A stretch of 64,000 nucleotides of DNA from Chthonomonas calidirosea (GCA_020722705.1 DYKI01000005.1:30681-94680), one strand, 5' to 3'; shown: positions 9,238 to 18,315, counted from the stretch's first letter. A program made the numbers and translations. Notes: generated from the letters alone by a model not told the origin.

Positions 9238-9873
9238 ATGTCCGACTTGCAGGCGTTGTACACTGCCGTGCTCGAAGGCAACGCGCCGGCTGCCAAAGAG
9301 GTCGTCAAGCAGGCCCTCGATGAGGGGGTCAACCCTGAGGACCTGCTTCAGAAGTACATGATCCCGGCCATGGACGAAGTGGGACGTCTATTCGAGGCCA
9401 ATGAGTACTTCGTGCCGGAGTTGCTCATCTCGGCGCGCGCGATGAAAGGCGCCCTTGAGCTCATCCGTCCCAAACTGGTCGAGACAGGCGCCAAGCCAGT
9501 CGGTAAGGTCGTGATCGGCACGGTGCGCGGTGACCTGCATGACATCGGCAAGAACCTTGTTGCGGCCATGCTCGAGGGCGGCGGATTCGAGATCATTGAT
9601 CTTGGCGTTGATGTGTCGCCCGAGAAGTTCATCGAAGCTGCCAAAGAGAAGGGCGCCAACATCATCGCAATGTCCGCTCTTCTGACCACGACAATGCCGG
9701 GCATGAAGACGACTGTCGAAGCCATCGAGGCGGCCGGCCTGAAGGGCAAGGTCAAGACGATGATCGGCGGCGCGCCGGTGACTCAGCGTTACGCAGACGA
9801 AATCCGCGCCGACGGTTTCAGCGACAACGCCAGCGGCGCTGTACGCATTGCACGGGAACTCGTGGCAAAGTAA
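9238..9873 (+). CDS. MtaC/MttC-type corrinoid (cobalamin-binding) protein
   Basis: This 211-residue protein carries a methyl group on a cobalamin cofactor. Residues 1-85 form the helical cap domain of B12-dependent methyltransferases. Residues 88-211 are the Rossmann-like B12 domain, with GDLHDIGKN giving the DxHxxG lower-ligand motif (Asp99, His101, Gly104), a Ser146-x-Leu segment in MSALLTTT, and a GG pair at 177-178. Length matches methanol, methylamine and dimethylamine corrinoid proteins. Its partner is most likely the MtaB-like enzyme just downstream; the homocysteine methyltransferase and UroD-like proteins of the same island are candidate acceptor-side partners. The RBS GAGAGGA lies upstream. 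The substrate is not determined by sequence. Confidence 0.93.
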   Translation: MSDLQALYTAVLEGNAPAAKEVVKQALDEGVNPEDLLQKYMIPAMDEVGRLFEANEYFVPELLISARAMKGALELIRPKLVETGAKPVGKVVIGTVRGDLHDIGKNLVAAMLEGGGFEIIDLGVDVSPEKFIEAAKEKGANIIAMSALLTTTMPGMKTTVEAIEAAGLKGKVKTMIGGAPVTQRYADEIRADGFSDNASGAVRIARELVAK

Positions 9874-9930
9874 ACCCCCGGCATCGGCGCAAGATCGGCG
9901 CACACAGCACTCCTGCGGCCGTAGAGGATG

Positions 9931-9962
9931 GTGGACGCTCCGCGCGTGCGCGGTGCGTCCAC
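9931..9962 (+). promoter_or_regulatory. Hairpin between corrinoid protein and MtaB-like gene
   Basis: GTGGACGC (9931-9938) is the exact complement of GCGTCCAC (9955-9962), and the loop contains a further CGCG/CGCG pairing. There is no T-tract. In the 131-base gap between two genes that must cooperate, it may be an RNA processing or attenuation structure that sets unequal expression of the carrier and the enzyme. Confidence 0.45.
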
Positions 9963-10004
9963 GTCGGTTGCGCAAGCAGCCGCCACTCCCTACGGAGGCT
10001 CCCC

Positions 10005-11390
10005 ATGTCAGATGCGCTCTCAGTTGCGCCTGTCATACGGTCGCTGGATGAGTTCGTCTACGGTCGTGCGCCGAAGCCGATCACTTGCGGTCACGGTGTC
10101 GTCATCGGCGACGGCACGGTCATCCCCGAAGTGAACTTCACGCTTCCCGCCACTGACGTCAACCCCGACACCTGGGATTTCGTTCGAGCCCAGTACACCG
10201 AGATGATAGAAGGCGTCTGCAAACGCGCTGTCGAGCTCAATGTGCCGGGCCTGCTGGTCGAGTTCGAGACCCTTCCGCCGATGACGGTCAATCCTGAGTG
10301 GGGCGCGGAGATCACGGCCATCCTCGCCGAGACAATGGCCAGGTACCACGAACGCCATGGCCTGCGGTCGGCCCTCAGGCTGACGCCGAACGACACACGT
10401 GACCATGTGCGTCCCCCCGTCATGCGAAGCGGGATGTACTGGGAAGGCATGGTTCGGCTGTTCAGGATCGCCGGTTCATCCGGCGCCCACCTGCTGGCCA
10501 TCGAGAGCACGGGCGGCAAGGAAATCCACGATGAAGGCTTGATGAACGCCGACCTTGAGACCATGGTCTTCGGCATTGGCGTGCTGGCTCCGCGGGATAT
10601 GCGTTTCCTCTGGACCGAGATTGTTGCCGCCTGTCGCGACACGAACGTCCTCCCATCGGGTGACACCGCCTGCGGCTTTGCCAACACGGCGATGGTGCTC
10701 GCCGAGCAGCGCATGATCCCGCGGGTGCTTGCGGCGGTAGCTCGTGTTGCGGCTGTGCCCAGGTCGCTCGTCGCCTACGAAGTCGGCGCCGTCGGTCCCA
10801 GCAAGGACTGCGCCTACGAAGGCCCGTACATGAAGGCCATCATGGGCGTGCCGATCTCCATGGAGGGCCGCTCCGCGGCGTGCGCCCATTTGAGTCCCGT
10901 CGGCAACATCGCCCAGGCCGTCTGCGACTGCTGGTCCAACGAATCCGTTCAGAACGTGCGCCTGCTGAGCGCGAATGCACCGACGGTCAGCCTCGAGCAG
11001 CTCGCCTATGACTGCCGCTTGATGAATGTTGCCGCGAGCACGTCAAACGGGGCATCCCAGATGCGTGACTGGCTCACAGAGAGCGATGCGGGCCTCGATC
11101 CCCAGGCATTTGTCCTGCGGCCCGATGTGGCTCTTCGGCTTTCGGCGACGATCGCGGCTGAACCGACCCCTTACCTGCGCACGAGGAAAGCCGTCCAAGC
11201 AACGCTGCAGGAGCTTGCCGACGCTGCAGCGAAGCATGAGGTCAGGATCGCGGACAACGAGGTGCGCTGGATGGATCGGTTCCGGCGAGTTGCCGACGGA
11301 TTGCCTGAAAACGAAGAGGAGTTTGTGGCGAACATGCGAACGCGGCTGACCGATGCGCCGTACCTTCCGCAGGAGTATGGCCTCGCCTGA
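10005..11390 (+). CDS. mtaB: MtaB-like methanol:corrinoid methyltransferase
   Basis: A 461-residue TIM-barrel protein, almost the same length as the zinc enzyme MtaB of methylotrophic methanogens, which moves the methyl group of methanol to the corrinoid of MtaC. The three zinc ligands known from methanogen MtaB (Glu164, Cys220, Cys269) correspond to Glu167 in LAIESTGGKE, Cys223 in GDTACGFANT and Cys269 in SKDCAYEGPY. An ACGGAGG site precedes the ATG. It follows the corrinoid protein and ends one base into the next gene (ATGGG start). Methanol is the expected substrate by homology, but bacterial homologues may act on other C1 compounds. Confidence is high for family, moderate for substrate. 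Confidence 0.88.
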   Translation: MSDALSVAPVIRSLDEFVYGRAPKPITCGHGVVIGDGTVIPEVNFTLPATDVNPDTWDFVRAQYTEMIEGVCKRAVELNVPGLLVEFETLPPMTVNPEWGAEITAILAETMARYHERHGLRSALRLTPNDTRDHVRPPVMRSGMYWEGMVRLFRIAGSSGAHLLAIESTGGKEIHDEGLMNADLETMVFGIGVLAPRDMRFLWTEIVAACRDTNVLPSGDTACGFANTAMVLAEQRMIPRVLAAVARVAAVPRSLVAYEVGAVGPSKDCAYEGPYMKAIMGVPISMEGRSAACAHLSPVGNIAQAVCDCWSNESVQNVRLLSANAPTVSLEQLAYDCRLMNVAASTSNGASQMRDWLTESDAGLDPQAFVLRPDVALRLSATIAAEPTPYLRTRKAVQATLQELADAAAKHEVRIADNEVRWMDRFRRVADGLPENEEEFVANMRTRLTDAPYLPQEYGLA

Positions 11391-12478
11391 TGGGCAACGA
11401 GCGCGCCGCCACGCCGGCGGGGAAGCCTGACTGGCCGGAGGCCCGCCGGGCATGGGAGGAATGGTGGCGCCGGAAAGGGCTTGCGCTCTATGTCACCGCT
11501 CCCCGTGAAACGCCGCTCTTCGCATCCAATCCGCCCGAACCCACCGATCTTCGGACCCGATGGCTCGACCCCGACCATCGGGTCCGATCGTTCCTGCACA
11601 CGGCGGCGCGCACTTTCTATGGCGGTGTCGCCTTCCCGATGTTCGATTCCCATATCGGCCCTGGCAGCCTCGGCCTCTTCCTCGGATGCGGTGGAGAGCT
11701 GGCCGAGACCACCGTCTGGTATGATCCCGTCATCACCGATCCCGAACATTGTCCGGTTCTGGTATTCCGGCCTGAAGGCTACTGGTGGGAGCGGCACCTC
11801 GCGATCGTCGAGGAGGCGGTAGGACGCTCCGAGGGGCGTTACCTCGTATCCATGCCGGACCTGATCGAGAATCTCGACACGCTGGCGCAGCTTCGGGGGG
11901 CCCAGCAAGCGCTGTACGATATGGCAGATCATCCTGATTGGGTCGAGCGCGCCATCTGGGAAATCAACGACGCGTTCAAAGAGAGCTATGAGCTCCTGTG
12001 GGAGCGCGTTCGCGATGCGTGGGGAGGCAGTTGCTGGTCGGCGTTCCAGATTTGGGGCTCCGGCAAAGTGGCCAAAGTGCAGTGCGATATCTGCTGCGTA
12101 ATCAGTCCGGCCGACTTTCGGCGCTTTGTCCAGCCGGCGTTGACCGACCAATGTGCGTGGCTTGACCGGTCCATGTTCCACCTGGACGGAACTCAGGCCC
12201 TGCCGCAACTGGACAATCTGCTTTCGATCGAACCTCTGGACGCCATTGAATGGACCCCGCAAGCGGGACTGCCGGGCGGCGGATCACCCGAGTGGTACGA
12301 CCTCTACCGACGCATCCTCGCTGCCGGCAAGAGCGTGCAGGCCATCGGTGTCGCGTTTGACGAGGTGCTTCCCTTGCTCGATGCCGCGGGACCCGATGGA
12401 ATGCTGATCATGACGCAGGCTCCCTCCGAGCAGGCCGCTCGGGAGCTGCTCGACAAAGTTGGATGGAATGGGAACTGA
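11390..12478 (+). CDS. Uroporphyrinogen-decarboxylase-like methyltransferase, HxD variant
   Basis: A 362-residue protein with the URO-D/MtaA TIM-barrel fold, as judged by length, its position, and the blocks WSAFQIWGSG, PADFRRFVQPAL and DAIEWTPQAG. MtaA-type methyltransferases bind zinc through an HxC motif; here the equivalent is His264-Leu-Asp266 (FHLDGTQAL), so the first cysteine is replaced by Asp. It may use a different metal arrangement or have a binding rather than catalytic role. The start codon overlaps the mtaB-like stop by one base, and its own stop overlaps the next start in TGATG. Not a haem-pathway HemE: the sequence is far from that clade. Confidence 0.75.
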   Translation: MGNERAATPAGKPDWPEARRAWEEWWRRKGLALYVTAPRETPLFASNPPEPTDLRTRWLDPDHRVRSFLHTAARTFYGGVAFPMFDSHIGPGSLGLFLGCGGELAETTVWYDPVITDPEHCPVLVFRPEGYWWERHLAIVEEAVGRSEGRYLVSMPDLIENLDTLAQLRGAQQALYDMADHPDWVERAIWEINDAFKESYELLWERVRDAWGGSCWSAFQIWGSGKVAKVQCDICCVISPADFRRFVQPALTDQCAWLDRSMFHLDGTQALPQLDNLLSIEPLDAIEWTPQAGLPGGGSPEWYDLYRRILAAGKSVQAIGVAFDEVLPLLDAAGPDGMLIMTQAPSEQAARELLDKVGWNGN

Positions 12479-13662
12479 TGGGCGATCTCACGGACACATT
12501 TGATGTCGCGGCGCACAATGCCGAAGTGCAGCAGGTCTGGGAAGCCTACTACGCTCGACGGCCCCTCCGTGTACCCATGGTGCTGGGGATCAACCCGCGG
12601 TACCTGCTGCTCGAGCCGGAGGCCAACACGCTCGGATACGACTTCGAGACCTATTCGGAGAACCCCGAGGCGATGTTCCAGGCTCAGCTTGAGTTCCAGC
12701 GGTGGATACGGCACAACCTGATGCAGGATGCCGAGATGGGTCTGCCGAAGGCCTGGAGCGTAACCGTGGACTTCCAGAACTACTACGAGGCGGCCTGGTT
12801 CGGCTGTCCCATCGCATACCGTGACGGTCAGGTGCCGGACGCGATACCTGTCTATAGTGAGCGGCCCGAAGCCGTGTTGGATCGGGGCATGCCGGAACCG
12901 TTCTCGGGGATCATGGCGCGGGCGCTGGAATATCACGAGATCATGACCGCACTCGCCGCAAACCGGGACTATCTGGGCCGACCCATTGAGGTGGCCCCGC
13001 CGGCAACCGGAATCGGTACGGATGGTCCCATGACCGTGGCCTGCAATCTCTTCGGAGCGACGTTCGTATGCGAGACGCTGGCCTCCGATCCGGAGCGCAT
13101 CGGTCGGCTCCTCGACTTCATTACCGAGGCAACAGTGGCGCGCGTGGCCGCCTGGAAGCGTCGGGCCAACATTGCCTTCCCGCACGACGGGTACTGGATA
13201 GCGGACGACAGCATCGCCCTCCTGTCGGTCAGGAGCTATCGCAGCAGCATCATGCCGCTGCATCGCTGCCTGTTCGATCATTTCGGCACCGGCGAGGGAC
13301 GCGGTATCCACCTGTGCGGCGATGCCACCCGCCACTTCCGCACACTCCGAGATGAACTGAACGTGACGACGTTCGACACCGGCTATCCCGTGGATTTCGG
13401 TTGGCTCAGAAGGGAGCTCGGCCCGGACGTGCAGTTCTACGGCGGTCCGCCGGCTCCATTCCTTGCAACGGCGAAGCCCGACGAAGTCCGCGTTGCCGTG
13501 CGCGACGTGCTGCAGTCGGGCGTGATGACCGGCGGCCGCTTTGTCCTGCGCGAGGGCAACAACCTTTCGCCCGGTACGCCACGCGAGAATGTGGCAGCCA
13601 TGTACGAGGCCGTTCATGCGTTCGGGCGTTACGATGGAGGCGATTTACCATGCACGAACTGA
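12478..13662 (+). CDS. Uroporphyrinogen-decarboxylase-like methyltransferase, HxC variant
   Basis: A 394-residue member of the URO-D superfamily (COG0407-like). It keeps a possible zinc motif, His278-Leu-Cys280 in GIHLCGDA, near the C-terminal barrel strands, followed by TTFDTGYPVDFGWL and GGRFVLREGNNL. The start is set at the ATG at 12478 because it overlaps the preceding stop in TGATG, rather than at 12463 upstream. It is the second of three paralogues in the island. Its role is probably methyl transfer to or from the corrinoid protein; the acceptor is unknown. The 3' end overlaps the homocysteine methyltransferase gene by 13 bases. Confidence 0.78.
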   Translation: MGDLTDTFDVAAHNAEVQQVWEAYYARRPLRVPMVLGINPRYLLLEPEANTLGYDFETYSENPEAMFQAQLEFQRWIRHNLMQDAEMGLPKAWSVTVDFQNYYEAAWFGCPIAYRDGQVPDAIPVYSERPEAVLDRGMPEPFSGIMARALEYHEIMTALAANRDYLGRPIEVAPPATGIGTDGPMTVACNLFGATFVCETLASDPERIGRLLDFITEATVARVAAWKRRANIAFPHDGYWIADDSIALLSVRSYRSSIMPLHRCLFDHFGTGEGRGIHLCGDATRHFRTLRDELNVTTFDTGYPVDFGWLRRELGPDVQFYGGPPAPFLATAKPDEVRVAVRDVLQSGVMTGGRFVLREGNNLSPGTPRENVAAMYEAVHAFGRYDGGDLPCTN

Positions 13663-14519
13663 TCAGGAGACTCCTTGAGAAGGCGCCAGTGATCACAGAT
13701 GGCGCGTGGGGCACTCAACTCCAGCAGCGTGGGCTGCCGGTCGGAGCCGCTCCGGACCCGTGGAACCTCGAACGCCCTGAGGTTGTCGCGGAGGTCGCGC
13801 GCGGATACGTGGACGCTGGAAGCCGCATCATACTGACCAACACGTTCGGCGCCAGCCGCATCCGTCTCGAACGCCATGGTATGGCGGAGGCCGCGGCCGA
13901 CATCAACAGGGCAGGTGCGCGCATATCGGTCGAGGCGGCGGCGGGCAAGGCACACGTGTTCGCATCGGTGGGACCGACCGGGAAGATGCTGTCCATGGGT
14001 GAGGTGGACGAACGGGAGCTCCGCGCCGCCTATACGGAGCAGGCCCTGGCGCTGGCGGAGGGGGGAGTTGACGGCTTCGTTGTGGAGACCATGAGCGACC
14101 TCGCTGAGGCCGTCATTGCTGTGGCCGCTGCTGCGGCAACCGGGCTGCCGGTTGTTGCCTGCATGACCTATGGTGCGGGCAAGGCAGGCGATCGGACGAT
14201 GATGGGTGTCACGCCGGAGCAGGCCGCAAAGGAGCTGATCGAAGCGGGCTCCGCCATCGTCGGGGCCAACTGCGGCCAGGGGCCTGAAGGCATGGTCACC
14301 GTCGTCGAGCGGCTGCACGCCGCGGTCGGTCAGCCCGTGTGGGCAAAGCCGAACGCCGGGCTGCCCCGCATAGCGGACGGTGTGGCAGTCTACGATCAGA
14401 CGCCGGAAGTGTTTGCCGACGGTGCGCGCGCCCTGGTGCAGGCAGGGGCGGGCTTCATCGGCGGCTGCTGCGGCACCCACCCCGGGTTCATCCGTGCTCT
14501 GATCGCTCTTGGCGGATGA
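13650..14519 (+). CDS. Homocysteine S-methyltransferase family protein
   Basis: A 289-residue TIM barrel of the Hcy-binding/BHMT/MetH N-terminal family, which makes methionine from homocysteine with a methyl donor. The zinc ligands are all present: Cys208 in GANCGQG, and Cys273-Cys274 in GGCCGTHP near the C-terminus. The start at 13650 (ATG, preceded by TGGAGGCG) is preferred; an open frame extends upstream but only antiparallel to the sense of the previous gene's product. In this setting the methyl donor is plausibly methyl-corrinoid from the island rather than betaine. It lacks the MetH folate, B12 and activation domains. Confidence 0.88.
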   Translation: MHELIRRLLEKAPVITDGAWGTQLQQRGLPVGAAPDPWNLERPEVVAEVARGYVDAGSRIILTNTFGASRIRLERHGMAEAAADINRAGARISVEAAAGKAHVFASVGPTGKMLSMGEVDERELRAAYTEQALALAEGGVDGFVVETMSDLAEAVIAVAAAAATGLPVVACMTYGAGKAGDRTMMGVTPEQAAKELIEAGSAIVGANCGQGPEGMVTVVERLHAAVGQPVWAKPNAGLPRIADGVAVYDQTPEVFADGARALVQAGAGFIGGCCGTHPGFIRALIALGG

Positions 14520-14556
14520 GCGCGAGCCACGGACGGGATTGGAGGTCCTCCGCTTC

Positions 14557-15306
14557 TTGCGTTACAAGCTGATCGCGTGTGAGGTGATGTACAGGGAGTT
14601 CTGCCACGCAGTCGCATCGGCTCCCCATACGGTTGACGTTGAATCTGTGGCCAAGGGGCTTCATGACCTGGGCGACCGGCCCATGCGTGAGCAGCTCCAG
14701 GGGATCGTGGACCGCGTGCCTGCCGGTCAGTATGATGCGGTGCTGCTCGGCTATGCCCGATGCAACAACGGACTGGTCGGGTTGGTGGCGCGCGACGCGC
14801 CCCTTGTGATCCCGCGCGCGCATGATTGCATCACCCTCTTCCTGGGCAGCCGACAGCGCTACGAGCAGTACTTCTATGACAACCCGGGCGTCTATTTCAC
14901 GACATCGGGGTGGATCGAGCGCGGGGCCGTTGCCGGTGAGCTTGCCACCCAGACGGTTCAACGGCGGACCGGCATGGACAGCTCCTATGATGAGCTCTTG
15001 GCCAAGTACGGCGAAGAGAACGCTCAGTACCTGTGGGAAACGCTGTGCAACACTCTGCGCAACTACTCGCAGTACACCTACATCGAGATGGGCATCGAGC
15101 CGGACGACCGTTTCGAGCGTCAGACGCGCGAAGATGCCGAACGTCGCGGGTGGCGGTTTGCGAAGCTGCCAGGCGACATGCGACTGATTGATGGCCTGGT
15201 TCGCGGCGACTGGGACGAAAGCGAATACCTGGTGGTGCCGCCGGGCTGCCGCATCGCAGCTCGTGAAGACAACAATATCCTCGCCTACGAAAGATGCAGC
15301 GAATGA
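14557..15306 (+). CDS. DUF1638 domain protein
   Basis: A 249-residue protein of DUF1638, a family of unknown function that recurs next to corrinoid and UroD-like methyltransferase genes. Conserved features visible are the start RYKLIACEVMYREF, the block GYARCNNGLVGL near residue 65, and IPRAHDCITLFLGS near 85, which contain possible metal or thiol ligands (Cys and His). I place the start at TTG 14557 because GGAGGT lies at 14541-14546 with good spacing and the protein then begins as family members do; an in-frame TTG at 14509 is the alternative. The stop overlaps the next gene in ATGA. Function is unknown; a C1-transfer link is suggested by context. Confidence 0.8.
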   Translation: MRYKLIACEVMYREFCHAVASAPHTVDVESVAKGLHDLGDRPMREQLQGIVDRVPAGQYDAVLLGYARCNNGLVGLVARDAPLVIPRAHDCITLFLGSRQRYEQYFYDNPGVYFTTSGWIERGAVAGELATQTVQRRTGMDSSYDELLAKYGEENAQYLWETLCNTLRNYSQYTYIEMGIEPDDRFERQTREDAERRGWRFAKLPGDMRLIDGLVRGDWDESEYLVVPPGCRIAAREDNNILAYERCSE

Positions 15307-16046
15307 AGAAAGAATACCGGGCGGCCGACTGGGACCGCTACAGGATGGACATGCGCGATCCGCATCGCGAGCTGGAGCCTCAGGAGGATGAGATTGCAGT
15401 CGTGCATGCGGCCCTTGACATGCTCGTCAGTGAGGGCATCCTGCCCCACAGCACGTACGACCATCAGAAGTTCCTGGCCCATCGTGCGGCTGTGGCGGAG
15501 AAGTTCGAGATCCCCTGGACGGCCATCACGCCGCGCCAGCAACGGCTGATCTACGCCATCAACGCCATCGCTCAGCCTCGCCATATGCTTGCGGCGGGGG
15601 TGTTCTGCGGCAACACATTCATCTCGAATGCCGGTGCCGCCGTCGGACCGGGGGCGGTCTACACGGCGCAATCGCTGGTTGGCGTCGAGATCAAGCCCGA
15701 AGAGGCCGAGCGTGCCGAGCGGAATGTGCGCCGGGTGGATCCGACCGGCGTTGCCCGAGTGGTCGCTGCAGATGCGGTGGACGTGGCCGGCGATCTGGAC
15801 CACGACCTTCATTTGCTCTACCTTGATGCCGATGGCGACGCGGCTCGGGGCAAGGGCATCTACTTCGACATCCTGCAGGCATGTTATCGTCGGCTCGTGC
15901 CCGGCGGCATCGTCCTCGCGCACAACAGCGTCAACTGCGCCGAACGGCTTGCGAGCTATCTGGCATGGGTCCGTGACTCGGCGAACATGCGCGTGAGCGT
16001 CAATGTCATCCTGGACGGCGAAGGATTGGAGGTGTCGGCCAAATGA
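15303..16046 (+). CDS. Class I SAM-dependent methyltransferase-like protein
   Basis: A 247-residue protein resembling O-methyltransferases of the class I Rossmann type. The SAM-binding start is MLAAGVFCGNTFISNAG (around residue 95), an acidic ribose-binding strand VGVEIKPEEAERAERN follows, and a late LVPGGIVLAHN strand is typical of motif VI. The ATG at 15303 overlaps the DUF1638 stop in ATGA, indicating translational coupling. A linear SAM methyltransferase in a corrinoid island could consume methionine-derived SAM or methylate a pathway intermediate; the substrate is unknown. The stop again overlaps the next start (ATGA). Confidence 0.72.
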   Translation: MKKEYRAADWDRYRMDMRDPHRELEPQEDEIAVVHAALDMLVSEGILPHSTYDHQKFLAHRAAVAEKFEIPWTAITPRQQRLIYAINAIAQPRHMLAAGVFCGNTFISNAGAAVGPGAVYTAQSLVGVEIKPEEAERAERNVRRVDPTGVARVVAADAVDVAGDLDHDLHLLYLDADGDAARGKGIYFDILQACYRRLVPGGIVLAHNSVNCAERLASYLAWVRDSANMRVSVNVILDGEGLEVSAK

Positions 16047-17104
16047 CGTCGCATGACAGATTCGCCCGCATGTTCGAGCATCGGGAGGCCGATCGTATCC
16101 CGATCATAGACGGGCCGTGGCAGGCGACCATCGAGCGTTGGCAAAACGAAGGAATGCCCAAGGACGCCGACTACGTGGAGTTCTTCGGGCTCGACCGCGT
16201 TGCCGGCATCTCGGTGGATATCAGCCCAAGGTATCCCGTGAGAACCCTGGAGGAGACGGACGAATACATCGTTCACACGTCCTCCTACGGGGTCACGATG
16301 CGCAACTGGAAGCATGCAGGAGGCGTGCCCGAGTTCCTGGACTTCACCATCAAGGATCCCGAGACGTGGGCCGACGCCAAAGCGAGGATGCAGCCTGCTG
16401 ACGATCGGATACCGTGGGATCACCTGAAGACCAACTATCCCAGGTGGCGCGATGAGGGCGCATGGATCCAGGGGCACCTGTGGTTCGGGTTCGACATAAC
16501 CCATTCCTGGACGATCGGCACCGAACGAGTCCTAACGGCCATCGTCGAACAGCCGGAATGGATGGCCGATGTGTTCGGCCACTTCCTTGACGTCAACCTG
16601 GCGCTGCTCGAACGGGTCTGGGACGCCGGCTACACGTTCGACAGCGTCACCTGGCCCGACGATATGGGATACAAGCACAGCCAGTTCTTTTCCGTGAGGA
16701 CCTACCGGCAGTTGCTGAAGCCGCTGCACAAACGCGTTGTGGACTGGGCGCATAGCCGGGGCGTCAAGGTGGCTCTCCACTCCTGCGGGGACGTCAATCC
16801 GTTCATTCCCGAGTTTGTGGACGTGGGCATTGACTGCCTGAACCCGCTTGAGGTGAAGGCAGGCATGGACCCCGTCGCGATCAAGCGGCGCTACGGCGAC
16901 CGGCTCGTGCTTCACGGAGGCATCAACGCTGTCCTCTGGGACGATCTCGACGCGATCAGCGCCGAGATGCGCCGGACCATCCCTGAGCTGAAGCGCAATG
17001 GCGGCTACATCTTTTCGTCGGACCATTCGGTCCCATCGTCCGTGAGCCTCGAGGGCTTTCGGTACATCGTGAACCTCGCCAGGGAACTGGGAAGCTACGA
17101 GTAG
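16043..17104 (+). CDS. Uroporphyrinogen-decarboxylase-like methyltransferase, MtaA-like HxC motif
   Basis: A 353-residue URO-D-superfamily protein and the most MtaA-like of the three in this window. His246-Ser-Cys248 in [10 protein letters not shown] gives the HxC metal motif, preceded by [14 protein letters not shown] and followed by [11 protein letters not shown] and [12 protein letters not shown], which match the active-site loops of the family. In methanogens MtaA moves methyl from the corrinoid protein to coenzyme M; in bacteria the acceptor may be tetrahydrofolate or homocysteine. The start overlaps the upstream stop in ATGA. It closes the tightly coupled part of the island. Confidence 0.82.
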   Translation: MTSHDRFARMFEHREADRIPIIDGPWQATIERWQNEGMPKDADYVEFFGLDRVAGISVDISPRYPVRTLEETDEYIVHTSSYGVTMRNWKHAGGVPEFLDFTIKDPETWADAKARMQPADDRIPWDHLKTNYPRWRDEGAWIQGHLWFGFDITHSWTIGTERVLTAIVEQPEWMADVFGHFLDVNLALLERVWDAGYTFDSVTWPDDMGYKHSQFFSVRTYRQLLKPLHKRVVDWAHSRGVKVALHSCGDVNPFIPEFVDVGIDCLNPLEVKAGMDPVAIKRRYGDRLVLHGGINAVLWDDLDAISAEMRRTIPELKRNGGYIFSSDHSVPSSVSLEGFRYIVNLARELGSYE

Positions 17105-17141
17105 ACAACACACAGACCACTCACATAAGGAGGAATGGGGA

Positions 17142-18242
17142 ATGGACCCCGTGCGCATCGGTGTGATCGGCGTCGGCCAGATCGCCAAACATCACCTTGA
17201 GGCATATAGCCACATTGAGGGCGCGCAGGTGGTTGCTGCGGCCGATATCAACGGTGAAGAGCTTGCACGCGTCGCTGAGCGATTCGGCATTGAGCGAACC
17301 TACAACAGTTTCCGCGATCTGCTCGCTCAGGAAGACATCCAGGCCGTAGACGTGTGCCTGCACAACAACCTTCATGCTCCCGTGACCATAGCGGCGCTGG
17401 AGGCTGGCAAGCATGTCTATTGCGAGAAGCCCATGGCAGGCGCTTATGTGGATGCAGTTCGCATGCTTGAGACTGCCCGGAAATGCGACCGCAAGCTCAG
17501 TATCCAGTTGAACACGCTCTTCTCAAAGGAGACGAAGGCGGCCAAACGGCTGATTGATGAGGGAAAGCTGGGCAGGCTCTATCATGCCAGATCCACGGGG
17601 TTCCGGCGACGGGGACGTCCGTTTGTGGATGGGTATGGCACGGCATCGTTCGTGAAGAAGGAGGTCGCTGCGGGCGGCGCTCTGTATGATATGGGCGTGT
17701 ACCACATTGCCCGCATGCTGTACCTGCTCGGCATGCCGGCCGTCGAGCGCATCTCCGGTAAGGTGTATCAGGAGACCGGCATGGATCAGGGACGCCGGGA
17801 ATCGAGCGGCTACAACGTTGAAGAGCTAGGGGTCGGCTTCGTCAAGTTCGCCGGAGGCGTCACTCTCGATCTGATCGAATCCTGGGCCATTCATCTGGGA
17901 GGTTTCGAAGGCAGCAGCGTCGTCGGATCGCTTGGCGGCGTCAGGCTGGAGCCGTTCTCGTTCCATTCCACCGTGTGCGATATGGAGATGAACGCGTCGT
18001 TCGAACTGGACAGCGCCGATTGGCGCTGGCATCAGCTCTACCCGGAGGTTGGAGCCTACGACTCGCCGCAGCACCATTGGGTCGCTGCGCTTCAGGGGCG
18101 GGTCCCCCTGCTTCCGACTGCCGACCTTGCGCTGGCCACGATGCTCATCAGCGAGGGCATATACCAATCCGATCGCCTTGGGAGGGAGGTGACTGCCGAC
18201 GAGGTCTTGACCCTGTCGGTTTCGACGGCCCTGACCGTTTAG
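17142..18242 (+). CDS. Gfo/Idh/MocA family oxidoreductase
   Basis: A 366-residue NAD(P)-dependent dehydrogenase, probably acting on a sugar, inositol or glycoside. The N-terminal Rossmann domain starts [14 protein letters not shown] (GxGxxxxxH) at residues 4-17. The characteristic EKPM motif ([12 protein letters not shown]) at about residue 95 supplies the catalytic lysine. The C-terminal domain includes [12 protein letters not shown], with Asp and His of the usual active-site set. A clear AAGGAGGA ribosome binding site lies upstream, 37 bases after the last methyltransferase gene. It may belong to the same transcript, but its own Shine-Dalgarno sequence and different chemistry leave that open. 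Confidence 0.9.
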   Translation: MDPVRIGVIGVGQIAKHHLEAYSHIEGAQVVAAADINGEELARVAERFGIERTYNSFRDLLAQEDIQAVDVCLHNNLHAPVTIAALEAGKHVYCEKPMAGAYVDAVRMLETARKCDRKLSIQLNTLFSKETKAAKRLIDEGKLGRLYHARSTGFRRRGRPFVDGYGTASFVKKEVAAGGALYDMGVYHIARMLYLLGMPAVERISGKVYQETGMDQGRRESSGYNVEELGVGFVKFAGGVTLDLIESWAIHLGGFEGSSVVGSLGGVRLEPFSFHSTVCDMEMNASFELDSADWRWHQLYPEVGAYDSPQHHWVAALQGRVPLLPTADLALATMLISEGIYQSDRLGREVTADEVLTLSVSTALTV

Positions 18243-18315
18243 CGACTCGGACGGTAGCAGGTCCGAACGGCGCGCATCGGATGAGTTGACAGCTCGGTCG
18301 GTGTGCGATCGCTCG

